From positions 1 to 6,775 of the forward strand of contig JALVWI010000295.1 of NCBI GenBank assembly GCA_027038335.1: DNA of 6,775 bases, given 5' to 3'. A model generated the notes under the pieces. That model did not search any database. It was not told where the DNA came from and worked only from the letters and a program-made list of their open reading frames with translations. This DNA comes from Campylobacterales bacterium. Its GTDB lineage: Bacteria > Campylobacterota > Campylobacteria > Campylobacterales > JALSKU01. Of this stretch, positions 1 to 6,386 are shown one piece after another. Position 1 is the first letter of the stretch; every line of letters starts with the position of its first letter. Position numbers and translations under genes: made by a program.

Positions 1-29
1 CCCTCACTTCCACCATTTTGGAGAATATT

Positions 30-626
30 TTGTTTAAAAAAGCTCTTTTTTTATCTATAATTACTATTTTTTTTATCGGATGTGCAACTACTTCTGATAC
101 TATTGATATGCCTAAATATTATCAAGAAATTCACAAAAATGATAACAACACATCTTTATATCACCATGTATCAAACGGCACAGGTTTTCACGAGCCTTCT
201 ACTTTTGATCACAATACAGTAGCCACTAAAACAAAACAATATACAAATAAAAGTTTAAATTTTTCAGGAAACGGATATATAAAAGGTATCGTAGAAAAAG
301 TTTACTATTCAAAAGCTAAACATAAATGGATATATTATATAAAAGGTACTGATTTAAAAAATAATAAACTTAAATATGCTAAAGTTTATAGTGTAAAAAA
401 ACTTGCACACACAAACAACTTAGTTTATGCCATTATCAATAATGGTTTTATATCATCATTATATTTATACAATATTTCAAAAAGTTACAAAATAAAGAAA
501 AAAAGAAAATTTGTAAACAAAAGTAAACAAAAAAGAAAAATATATAAAAAAGCCGATAATCACCCTAAAACTAGGAGAAGAGAGCAAGTTATAAGTGCTC
601 CTGAAGTAGAAAAAGTTATTTTTTGA
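30..626 (+). CDS. Putative lipoprotein of unknown function with a basic C-terminal region
   Basis: I do not recognise this family. I chose the TTG at 30 because GGAG at 20-23 lies 6 bases before it; the in-frame TTG at 18 overlaps that ribosome binding site. From TTG 30 the protein has 198 residues and opens with a lipoprotein signal: Lys3-Lys4, a hydrophobic stretch at about 5-16, and a lipobox FIGC with Cys18 as the likely lipidated residue. About residues 20-70 are polar and Asn/Thr/His-rich. Residues of about 80-155 alternate aromatic and hydrophobic residues and look beta-rich. About 157-187 are strongly basic (KKKRK, KQKRK, KTRRR), followed by a short tail ending in EVEKVIF. Seen: signal, lipobox and basic tract. 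Inferred: it is anchored to a membrane facing the periplasm, where the basic tract could bind peptidoglycan, LPS or another anionic partner. It ends at its own terminator and is convergent with the kinase gene, so a functional link to the transporter is doubtful. Confidence 0.75.
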   Translation: MFKKALFLSIITIFFIGCATTSDTIDMPKYYQEIHKNDNNTSLYHHVSNGTGFHEPSTFDHNTVATKTKQYTNKSLNFSGNGYIKGIVEKVYYSKAKHKWIYYIKGTDLKNNKLKYAKVYSVKKLAHTNNLVYAIINNGFISSLYLYNISKSYKIKKKRKFVNKSKQKRKIYKKADNHPKTRRREQVISAPEVEKVIF

Positions 627-728
627 TTTACTTTTTGTTAACTTTTAACAGATACAATTACTCATTAGCTTAGAAAAAGACATTATCTTTAATCTATCAG
701 CTCTCTTGTGTGTTGTTTTCATAGAATC

Positions 729-760
729 GGGTGGCTGTAGTCACCCTTTTTTATTTTTAT
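729..760 (+). terminator. Factor-independent terminator after the lipoprotein gene
   Basis: A 7-bp stem (GGGTGGC at 729-735, GTCACCC at 740-746, one G-T pair) closes a TGTA loop and is followed by a T-rich run at 747-759. The T run lies only on the + side; the minus strand has no U-tract beyond the stem, so the hairpin should stop only rightward transcripts. The right arm contains the last codon and stop codon (741-743) of the convergent kinase gene. Confidence 0.8.
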
Positions 761-2309
761 ACAAATCTATATAAAAAACTGCACCGTTTTCATCATTATA
801 TGCTTTTAAAGTTCCTTTCATATTTTTTTCTATGATTAGTTTTGACATATACAATCCTATCCCCGTCCCTGAGGATGTATCTTTGGTAGTAAAATACGGT
901 TCAAATATCTTTTCTATCGGCTTAGTTTTAATTCCTCCGGCATTATCTTTTATATATAGTTTGATCTTATCATTTCCATCTACTTCCAATGAGATGGTAA
1001 TAGTGGGATTTACGATGCTATTTTTAACTAAGGCGTATTTTGCATTTGAAAGTATATTTAATATAACTTGTTCAAATTCACTCTCATATCCGTAAATCTT
1101 TATATCTTTATCTATTTTAATAAGCACTTTTATATTTTTATCTTTAAGTGATGATTCCATGATGGAAAGCACACTCTCGCAAGCTTGTTTGATACTAAAA
1201 AGTTTTTTCTTTTTATCAGGTATAAAAAAGTTCCTAAAGTCATCAATAGTTTTAGACATAAACTCAAGCAATCTATCTATATCCTCACCTTTTTTTTGCA
1301 TATATTCATTTGTCATCAAACCTTTTCTGTATTTTAATTTTATATTCATCATTATTGAAGATAATTCATTTAAAGGCTGTCTCCACTGATGGGCGATATT
1401 GCTTATCATCTCTCCAAGAGCTATAAACTTTGATTTTTGTATAAGAAATTGTTCTTGTTCTCTATTTTTTTCTATCTCCTCTTTGACCCTTTTTTCTAAA
1501 TTTTTGTTGAGATTTTCAAGTTCTGCTGTTTTTTGACTTACTTCATCTCTATAATTTTGAAAAAACTTATCTATCCTACTGCCTAAAAATATAGCAAACA
1601 AAAAAGCAATAACATAAAATAAAAAATAAACTGTTACAGTCATTACAATCTCTTTTTTCAAACTTTTTAAAAGCATTTCTCTCTTTTTATTTATAGAATA
1701 CTCTATATCATCCAGATAAACTCCGGCAGCTATAACCCAGTTATATTTTTTATACAATTTAAAATAAGATAATTTAAGTATCTTTTTATCAGTTTTAGGT
1801 TTTTTATACCTATACATTACAAATGATTCACCCTGTTTTTTTATATCTTTTAAAAATTGCTCTCTAAACATTTTGCCATCAGCATCTTTGTATTTTGAAG
1901 AAATATATTTACCCACCAAATCAGGTCTGTTTGGATTGATAAACATTTTTGCAAATCTATCGCCTCCATTAAAATTAATTATCTTATAAACAAATATATA
2001 ATTTAACCTATTTTTTCCAAATCTAATTGAGTTTATATAGTCTTTTATAATTTGCACAGCCGTTTTATCATCAATATTTTTATTTTTATCAATAAAATCA
2101 ATAAAATGTACAACCGAATCCACTTCTCTTTTTAAAAACATTTTTTGATTGTCAATTCTCTCTTTTTTGAGATTGTTTAACTCTTGTTCAAATTCCACAT
2201 ATTGTCTATCTATTGAAAAATATATCGTAAATATCATTAAGGCAAAAAGTATAATTGTGATAGAAATTATAATAACTTTTGCTATATTGTTTTCTTTGAT
2301 TATTTTCAT
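741..2309 (-). CDS. DctB-like sensor histidine kinase with periplasmic Cache domain
   Basis: Inner-membrane sensor kinase, 522 residues, probably detecting a carboxylate for the adjacent TRAP transporter. Transmembrane helix 1 is at about 11-33. Residues of about 35-215 form a periplasmic domain resembling single-Cache (sCache_2) sensors, with YIFVYKI, NPNRPDLVGK, a DADGK segment and NWVIAAGVYLDDIE near its end. Helix 2 is at about 222-244. A cytoplasmic coiled coil (about 250-292) leads directly into the kinase core; no HAMP or PAS domain is evident. The H-box holds the likely phosphorylated His307 (NIAHQWRQPL). The ATPase domain has the N-box with Asn418 and Asn422, G1 with Asp455 (KDNAGG), the F-box FEPYFTT at 469-475 and G2 GTGIGL at 481-486, so all catalytic motifs are present. 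The start is supported by AAAGGA at 2315-2320 (minus strand) 5 bases upstream. It is divergent from its likely partner regulator, which is less common than co-transcription. The ligand is inferred from context only. Confidence 0.92.
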   Translation of the reverse strand: MKIIKENNIAKVIIISITIILFALMIFTIYFSIDRQYVEFEQELNNLKKERIDNQKMFLKREVDSVVHFIDFIDKNKNIDDKTAVQIIKDYINSIRFGKNRLNYIFVYKIINFNGGDRFAKMFINPNRPDLVGKYISSKYKDADGKMFREQFLKDIKKQGESFVMYRYKKPKTDKKILKLSYFKLYKKYNWVIAAGVYLDDIEYSINKKREMLLKSLKKEIVMTVTVYFLFYVIAFLFAIFLGSRIDKFFQNYRDEVSQKTAELENLNKNLEKRVKEEIEKNREQEQFLIQKSKFIALGEMISNIAHQWRQPLNELSSIMMNIKLKYRKGLMTNEYMQKKGEDIDRLLEFMSKTIDDFRNFFIPDKKKKLFSIKQACESVLSIMESSLKDKNIKVLIKIDKDIKIYGYESEFEQVILNILSNAKYALVKNSIVNPTITISLEVDGNDKIKLYIKDNAGGIKTKPIEKIFEPYFTTKDTSSGTGIGLYMSKLIIEKNMKGTLKAYNDENGAVFYIDLYKNKKG

Positions 2310-2335
2310 TTTTTTCCTTTTATTTGATATTTTTA

Positions 2336-2364
2336 TTGATTTTATTGGAAAATTATTATATCAT
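2336..2364 (+). promoter_or_regulatory. Candidate promoter of the response regulator gene
   Basis: TTGATT at 2336-2341 and TATCAT at 2359-2364 are separated by 17 bases. The predicted start near 2371 leaves a leader of about 40 bases that includes AAAGGA at 2397-2402. Its -10 overlaps the minus-strand extended -10 of the kinase, so the two divergent promoters would compete for polymerase. In DNA this AT-rich the match is only suggestive. Confidence 0.4.
2355..2363 (-). promoter_or_regulatory. Extended -10 promoter of the kinase gene
   Basis: Read on the minus strand this is TGATATAAT, an exact extended -10 (TGn-TATAAT). Transcription would start near 2348, giving a leader of about 39 bases that keeps the ribosome binding site. 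No convincing -35 is seen, which is usual for sigma-70 promoters in Campylobacterota. Confidence 0.6.
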
Positions 2365-2410
2365 ACATTGCTGTAACATTTTATGTATTTTATAAAAAAG
2401 GAATAATATC

Positions 2411-3088
2411 ATGAAAGATGAGTTAGAAAAATTAAAAAATTATACTGTTTTATATGCAGAAGACGAGTCTGGAACTAGAGAAAATATATCTGAACTACTA
2501 AAAATGATGTTTAAAAAAGTTTTTGTTGCAGACAATGGCGATGATGCATATGAGCTATATCTAAAGCATATGCCTGATCTTGTTATTACAGATATAAAAA
2601 TGCCCGGACTTGATGGTATAGAGCTAGCAAAAGAGATAAGAAAGATAAGCTCATCCACGCAGATAATTGTCATTTCAGCCTATACTGATGTTGAATATAT
2701 GCTTAGTGCGGTTGAACTTTTACTTACAAGATACATAGTAAAACCGCTCACTGAAACAAAACTAAACAAAGCACTAGAACTTTTCTTAAAAAATAAAGAA
2801 AAAAGAAAAATTCATGAACTTGAAGATAGCTGGAAGTATGATGAAGATAAACATATCACCATAGATCCTGAAGGAAATGAATACAAACTTACAAAAAAAG
2901 AGGACAGACTCCTAAAACTGCTATCTGAAAAAGATAGAACAGTTACTTACAAAGAGATAGAAACTTTTGTATGGGGCTATGATAATGCCATGAGCCAAAA
3001 TGCTTTAAGACTTCTTGCTAAAAATTTAAGGAAAAAGCTTCCGGAAGGTTTAGTCAAAAATATCCATGCTACAGGATATAGGTTGTAG
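2411..3088 (+). CDS. OmpR/PhoB-family response regulator
   Basis: Cytoplasmic two-component transcription factor of 225 residues, the usual length for the OmpR family. The receiver domain (about 10-125) has the acidic pair Glu17-Asp18, the phosphoacceptor Asp61 in VITDIKMPG, Ser89 in VISA, the switch aromatic Tyr108 and Lys111 in the K-P motif. A linker rich in Lys and Glu (about 126-147) joins a winged-helix DNA-binding domain (about 148-225) with LTKKEDRLLKLL, the recognition-helix region around NALRLLAKNLRKKL, and the typical end HATGYRL. All phosphorylation residues are intact. AAAGGA lies 8 bases before the ATG. Its position between the divergent kinase and dctP suggests it is phosphorylated by that kinase and controls the TRAP operon. 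This differs from rhizobial DctD, which is an NtrC-type, sigma-54-dependent activator. The pairing and target are inferred from gene order. Confidence 0.92.
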   Translation: MKDELEKLKNYTVLYAEDESGTRENISELLKMMFKKVFVADNGDDAYELYLKHMPDLVITDIKMPGLDGIELAKEIRKISSSTQIIVISAYTDVEYMLSAVELLLTRYIVKPLTETKLNKALELFLKNKEKRKIHELEDSWKYDEDKHITIDPEGNEYKLTKKEDRLLKLLSEKDRTVTYKEIETFVWGYDNAMSQNALRLLAKNLRKKLPEGLVKNIHATGYRL

Positions 3089-3096
3089 GGATTTTA

Positions 3097-3112
3097 AATA
3101 TACCCGTATATT
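3097..3112. repeat. Perfect 7-bp inverted repeat after the regulator gene
   Basis: AATATAC and GTATATT flank a CC spacer, 8 bp after the regulator stop codon. The stem is weak and AT-rich and is not followed by a T run, so it is a poor terminator. It could be an operator dyad or a transcript-end hairpin. Confidence 0.45.
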
Positions 3113-3131
3113 GTTTCAAAAATTAAATAAT

Positions 3132-3197
3132 TTATAAAAAAATTATAATTTATTTATAATTTACATACAATTTACATACAATAATATTACAATAGAT
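3132..3197 (+). repeat. Six tandem in-register 11-bp units upstream of dctP
   Basis: Starting at 3132, 3143, 3154, 3165, 3176 and 3187, each 11-bp unit begins with TTATAA, TTATAA, TTATAA, ATACAA, ATACAA and TTACAA respectively, so TA(T/C)AA recurs six times with exactly 11-bp spacing. The central part includes two perfect tandem copies of TTTACATACAA (3160-3181). OmpR-family regulators are known to bind direct repeats of about 10-11 bp as head-to-tail dimers, so this is the best candidate operator for the upstream regulator. An alternative is the roughly 10-11-bp periodic AT signal described for Campylobacter sigma-70 promoters, or phased DNA bending. A 9-bp inverted repeat (AAATTATAA and TTATAATTT, 3140-3162) overlaps the left part. 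Confidence 0.7.
3188..3193 (+). promoter_or_regulatory. Candidate -10 element of the dctPQM operon
   Basis: TACAAT in the last 11-bp unit would give a start near 3200 and a 20-base leader containing AAAGGAG at 3208-3214. The two perfect TTTACATACAA copies would then cover the -35 position, the arrangement seen for PhoB-type activators. TACAAT also occurs at 3166 and 3177, so the choice is not certain. No -24/-12 sigma-54 site is seen. Confidence 0.45.
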
Positions 3198-3219
3198 ACA
3201 AATTTTTAAAGGAGTTATA

Positions 3220-4218
3220 ATGAAAAAAACAGTTAAAGCTATAATGATAGCTAGTTTATTGGCAACTAGTGCGTTTTCAGCACAGTATGTTTTAAAGTTC
3301 TCACATGTCGTTAGTCCTGATACGCCTAAAGGTAAAGCAGCTAACTATTTTGCCAAAAGATTGGAAGAATTAAGTGGTGGAAAGATAGATGTTCAAGTTT
3401 ATCCAAATGCTCAACTTTACGGCGATAAAGCTGTTTTAAAGGCACTAAAACTTAACTCAGTTCAAATGGCATGTCCTAGTTTTTCAAAATTTGGTAGATT
3501 TGTTCCTCAACTTGCACTTTTTGATCTTCCATTTCTCTTTAAAGATATGAATCATGTACACAAAGTCCAAGATAGCGAAGTTGGAGCAAAACTTAAAAGT
3601 ATGGTAACAAAAAAAGGATATGTAGCTCTTGAATTTTGGGATAACGGTTTTAAAGAGTTAACATCATCCAAAAAAGCTATCCTTTGGCCAAAAGATGCAG
3701 CCGGTCAAAAGTTTAGGATTATGAGTTCAAAAGTACTTGAAGCTCAGTTCAAAGCAGTAGGAGCCAATCCTCAAATGATGCCTTTTAGCGAAGTTTATTC
3801 TGCTCTTCAACAAGGCGTTATAGACGGAGAAGAAAATACTATCTCAAACATATATACTAAAAAGTTTTATGAAGTTCAAAAATATATGACTATGAGCAAC
3901 CATGGATATCTTGGTTATCTTGTAGTTATGAGCAAAACATTTTGGAACTCACTACCTGCTGATCTCCAAAAAGATGTAAAAAAAGCTATGAAAGAAGCTA
4001 CTGCAAAAGAGAGACAATATGCTATAGAGCTTAACAATTCACAATTTGCTAAGATCAAAGCTTATGCTGATAAAACAGGTAAATTAAAAATATACAACTT
4101 AACTCCTGAGCAAAGAGCTGCATGGGAAAAAGTTGAAAGAAAAATATATCCTCAGTTTTATAGCCCTAAAAAGATAGGAAAAAAACTTATCCAAGCAGCA
4201 TTAAAATTAGCTAAATAA
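3220..4218 (+). CDS. dctP: TRAP transporter solute-binding protein DctP
   Basis: Periplasmic binding protein that captures the substrate and delivers it to the DctQM membrane complex. It has 332 residues, normal for the DctP family. The Sec signal peptide covers about residues 1-21 (Lys2-Lys3, hydrophobic core, cleavage near SAFSA). The mature protein starts YVLKFSHV, typical of DctP. Further family features are GGKIDVQVYPNAQLYGD (53-69), DLPFLF (102-107), Arg166 in KFRIMSS as the likely carboxylate-binding arginine, PFSEVYSALQQGVIDGEEN (188-206) and the closing region around YLGYLVVMSK. The start has AAAGGAG 5 bases upstream. It is first in the operon and 8 bp from dctQ. C4-dicarboxylate (succinate, fumarate, malate) is the most likely ligand by family, but DctP relatives bind many carboxylates and the specificity cannot be read from sequence. 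Confidence 0.95.
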   Translation: MKKTVKAIMIASLLATSAFSAQYVLKFSHVVSPDTPKGKAANYFAKRLEELSGGKIDVQVYPNAQLYGDKAVLKALKLNSVQMACPSFSKFGRFVPQLALFDLPFLFKDMNHVHKVQDSEVGAKLKSMVTKKGYVALEFWDNGFKELTSSKKAILWPKDAAGQKFRIMSSKVLEAQFKAVGANPQMMPFSEVYSALQQGVIDGEENTISNIYTKKFYEVQKYMTMSNHGYLGYLVVMSKTFWNSLPADLQKDVKKAMKEATAKERQYAIELNNSQFAKIKAYADKTGKLKIYNLTPEQRAAWEKVERKIYPQFYSPKKIGKKLIQAALKLAK

Positions 4219-4226
4219 GCGACATC

Positions 4227-5045
4227 ATGTTTGGGCTCATAGATAAATTTCTAGGCTCTATCAACAAGTCCATAGCAACCTTCGGTATAGCAGCCGGGGT
4301 TGTTTTGGCATTTATAAATGTTGTTGCTAGATACGGATTTAACGGTTCTATTACATGGGCTAGTGAACTTACAAATTACTTCTTTATTTGGAGTGCTTTT
4401 TTTGGAGCAGCATATTGCTTCAAAAAAGATTCTCACATCTCAGTTACACTCTTTATGGAAAAGCTTCCTGCACCTTTGATGAAAGCTTTGATGATACTAT
4501 CTCATACCATAGTCATCATTTATCTTGCAGCAGTTGCTTACTATGGATACAAATTTTTACTTCTTGAGATAGATCTTGGTGAAGTTTCCATTGATCTTGT
4601 AGTACCAAAGATATCTTGGCTTGGTATGAGTGATAGTTGGGCAGTTCCCATGTGGATACCATACTCAGTCATACCTTTAGCATTTGCTTCTGCGGCTTTA
4701 AGGGTTTTTGAAAAACTTGTTGAGATCATAAAAACTCCGGCTGAACTTGCTAGACGCGAAAGTGAAGCAGAAATGATACTCTCAAAAATGCAAGAGAGTG
4801 AAGATGAGGATAAAATAGAAAAAGTTGAAAAAACTCTTGAAATTCACGAAAAGCTCGAAAAGATAGAGACGATAGAGAAAAAACTCGAAAAACTTGAAAA
4901 GGAAATGGAAAAAATCATTGAAGATGAAATAAGTTCACTAGAAGAAAAAGAAAAATTAAAAAAATTAAAAAATATAGAAAAAAAACTTATAACTTGTCAA
5001 ACAAAACTTCTCAAAAAGTTAGAAGATATGGAAAAGGGAGTGTAG
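4227..5045 (+). CDS. dctQ: TRAP transporter small membrane subunit DctQ with a long coiled-coil tail
   Basis: Small membrane subunit that pairs with DctM and docks DctP. The DctQ domain fills about residues 1-168, with four hydrophobic helices at about 16-36, 47-65, 86-110 and 140-163. Family features include the NVVARYGF segment and the SITWASELTNYFFIW region leading into helix 2. The usual DctQ is about 160-200 residues; this one is 272. The extra C-terminal part (about 172-272) is almost entirely Glu, Lys, Leu, Ile and Met in heptad-like spacing (KLEKLEKEMEK and similar) and should form one or two long cytoplasmic helices, since DctQ C-termini face the cytoplasm in the known topology. The start ATG follows dctP by 8 bp and has no clear ribosome binding site, suggesting translational coupling to dctP. 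The reading frame is open and the tail contains the ribosome binding site of dctM, so the extension belongs to the gene and is not an assembly artefact. Confidence 0.93.
   Translation: MFGLIDKFLGSINKSIATFGIAAGVVLAFINVVARYGFNGSITWASELTNYFFIWSAFFGAAYCFKKDSHISVTLFMEKLPAPLMKALMILSHTIVIIYLAAVAYYGYKFLLLEIDLGEVSIDLVVPKISWLGMSDSWAVPMWIPYSVIPLAFASAALRVFEKLVEIIKTPAELARRESEAEMILSKMQESEDEDKIEKVEKTLEIHEKLEKIETIEKKLEKLEKEMEKIIEDEISSLEEKEKLKKLKNIEKKLITCQTKLLKKLEDMEKGV
5035..5040 (+). promoter_or_regulatory. dctM ribosome binding site inside the dctQ 3' end
   Basis: AGGGAG lies 6 bases before the dctM ATG at 5047, within the last codons of dctQ, whose stop TAG is at 5043-5045. It fixes the dctM start and implies coupled translation of the two membrane subunits. 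Confidence 0.7.
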
Positions 5046-5046
5046 T

Positions 5047-6327
5047 ATGAGTGTATATATACTATTTGGATTATTTTTTGTTCTTATGATCATAGGAACT
5101 CCCATAGCTGTAGCTTTAGGAGCAAGTACTTTTATCACTCTTGTTATGTACACACCTATCTCACCTGTTGAGATATCCTCCATGCTTTTTGAAAAGATAG
5201 ATGCTTACTCTTTGATGGCTATACCGATGTTCATCTTAGCCGGTAATTTACTAAGCAAAGGTAGTGCTTCAAAGCGGATCATTGACTTTGCCAAAAGTGC
5301 GGTAGGACACCTACCGGGCGGTCTTCCTATCAGTGCTATATTTGCTAGTATTATTTTTGCTGCGGTTAGCGGTAGTTCACCTGCAACTGTTGTTGCTATC
5401 GGTTCCATAATGTTTGCTGCCATTCAAGAAGCCGGATATCCAAAAAAATACGCCATAGGAACTATAGCTACATCTGGAAGTCTTGGCATATTGATACCTC
5501 CTTCTATCGTTATGATCGTTTATGGAGTTACCGCAGAACAATCCATAGGAAAACTTTTTATGGCAGGTGTAATTCCCGGATTGATACTTGGCGGAATGCT
5601 TATAGCAGTTACATATATCGGTGCGAAAAGACTTGGTTTCAAAAAGACCAAACCGGCACCTTTCAAAGAAAGAATGCAAAAGCTCAAAGATGCTTCATGG
5701 GGTCTTATGACGATAGTCATCGTTATAGGAGGAATTTACGGAGGTATTTTTACTCCTACTGAAGCTGCGGCTGTTGCTGCTGTATGGGCATTTTTTGTAT
5801 CTTGGATCATTTATAAAGATGTAAAGTTAAAAGATTTTTATCCTATTATTTTAGAATCTGCTAAAACTGCTGCTATGATCATGTTTGTCATAGCAAATGC
5901 TATGCTTTTTGCCCATTTTTTGACTTTGGAAAATGTTCCTCAGCATATCACACAAGCTTTGATCAATGCTCATGTCGGCAAAATTGCATTTTTGTTTTTG
6001 ATCAATATATTGCTCATCATAGCAGGAAGTTTTATGGAGCCGAGTGCCATCATCATGATACTTGTCCCTCTGCTACTCCCGGTTGCGACAGCTCTTGGAG
6101 TAAACCCTATACACCTTGGTATCATTATCACTGTAAATATGGAGATAGGTATGGTTTCACCGCCTGTTGGACTAAATCTTTTTGTTACAAGCGGTATTAC
6201 TGGATTTAACATAAAAGATGTCATTATTTACACACTTCCTTGGACACTTACTCTACTCGTAGGATTGTTGCTAGTTACTTATGTACCTATCATATCCCTA
6301 TGGCTACCAAATATGATGTATGGATGA
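5047..6327 (+). CDS. dctM: TRAP transporter large permease subunit DctM
   Basis: Large membrane subunit that forms the transport path and couples substrate entry to an ion gradient, Na+ in the TRAP systems studied in detail. It has 426 residues, the full family length, with about 11-12 hydrophobic segments from end to end. Family motifs in order: MAIPMFILAGNLLSKG (57-72), the re-entrant-loop segment AAVSGSSPATVVAIGSIM (105-122), GSLGILIPPSIVMIVYG (144-160), GGIFTPTEAAAVAA (232-245), GSFMEPSAIIMILVPLLLP (327-345) and MVSPPVGLNLFV (369-380). The two Ser/Gly- and Pro-rich hairpins match the substrate and ion-binding regions of the ion-transporter superfamily. The gene starts 1 bp after dctQ, separate from it; some TRAP systems carry the two as a fusion. 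It is the last gene of the operon. Confidence 0.96.
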   Translation: MSVYILFGLFFVLMIIGTPIAVALGASTFITLVMYTPISPVEISSMLFEKIDAYSLMAIPMFILAGNLLSKGSASKRIIDFAKSAVGHLPGGLPISAIFASIIFAAVSGSSPATVVAIGSIMFAAIQEAGYPKKYAIGTIATSGSLGILIPPSIVMIVYGVTAEQSIGKLFMAGVIPGLILGGMLIAVTYIGAKRLGFKKTKPAPFKERMQKLKDASWGLMTIVIVIGGIYGGIFTPTEAAAVAAVWAFFVSWIIYKDVKLKDFYPIILESAKTAAMIMFVIANAMLFAHFLTLENVPQHITQALINAHVGKIAFLFLINILLIIAGSFMEPSAIIMILVPLLLPVATALGVNPIHLGIIITVNMEIGMVSPPVGLNLFVTSGITGFNIKDVIIYTLPWTLTLLVGLLLVTYVPIISLWLPNMMYG

Positions 6328-6330
6328 TTC

Positions 6331-6358
6331 AGGATTGAGGATGTAGGATTGAGGATGT
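6331..6358 (+). repeat. Left heptamer array (AGGATTG/AGGATGT)
   Basis: Two perfect tandem copies of the 14-mer AGGATTGAGGATGT (6331-6344 and 6345-6358), which is itself two related heptamers, followed by a decayed AGGG start of a fifth. It begins 3 bp after the dctM stop codon. Confidence 0.85.
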
Positions 6359-6386
6359 AGGGCAAAGTACCAATACCTTTCTCAAA

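Noticed and set aside
2..37. Open frame ending in TAA at 35-37 that could be the tail of an upstream gene overlapping the lipoprotein start
   Set aside because: Only 11 codons are visible and there is no recognisable motif; another frame also stays open until 60, so neither can be supported.
832..1095. Rightward open frame opposite the kinase ATPase domain
   Set aside because: It is the complement of a conserved HATPase region with all motifs intact and has no ribosome binding site.
2368..2396. TTGCTG-N17-TATAAA as the response regulator promoter
   Set aside because: Transcription would start near 2403, after the ribosome binding site at 2397-2402, so the message would lack it.
3089..3219. 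Sigma-54 promoter with DctD-type activator sites before dctP
   Set aside because: No GG/GC pair with -24/-12 spacing is present, and the adjacent regulator is OmpR-type without an AAA+ domain.
4219..4226. An attenuating hairpin between dctP and dctQ, as seen in some transporter operons
   Set aside because: The gap is only 8 bases and no stem-loop is visible around it.
5377..5679. Antisense open frame of 100 codons within dctM
   Set aside because: It lies opposite a full-length, motif-complete DctM; its composition has no family resemblance, and other antisense frames in the window are of the same kind.
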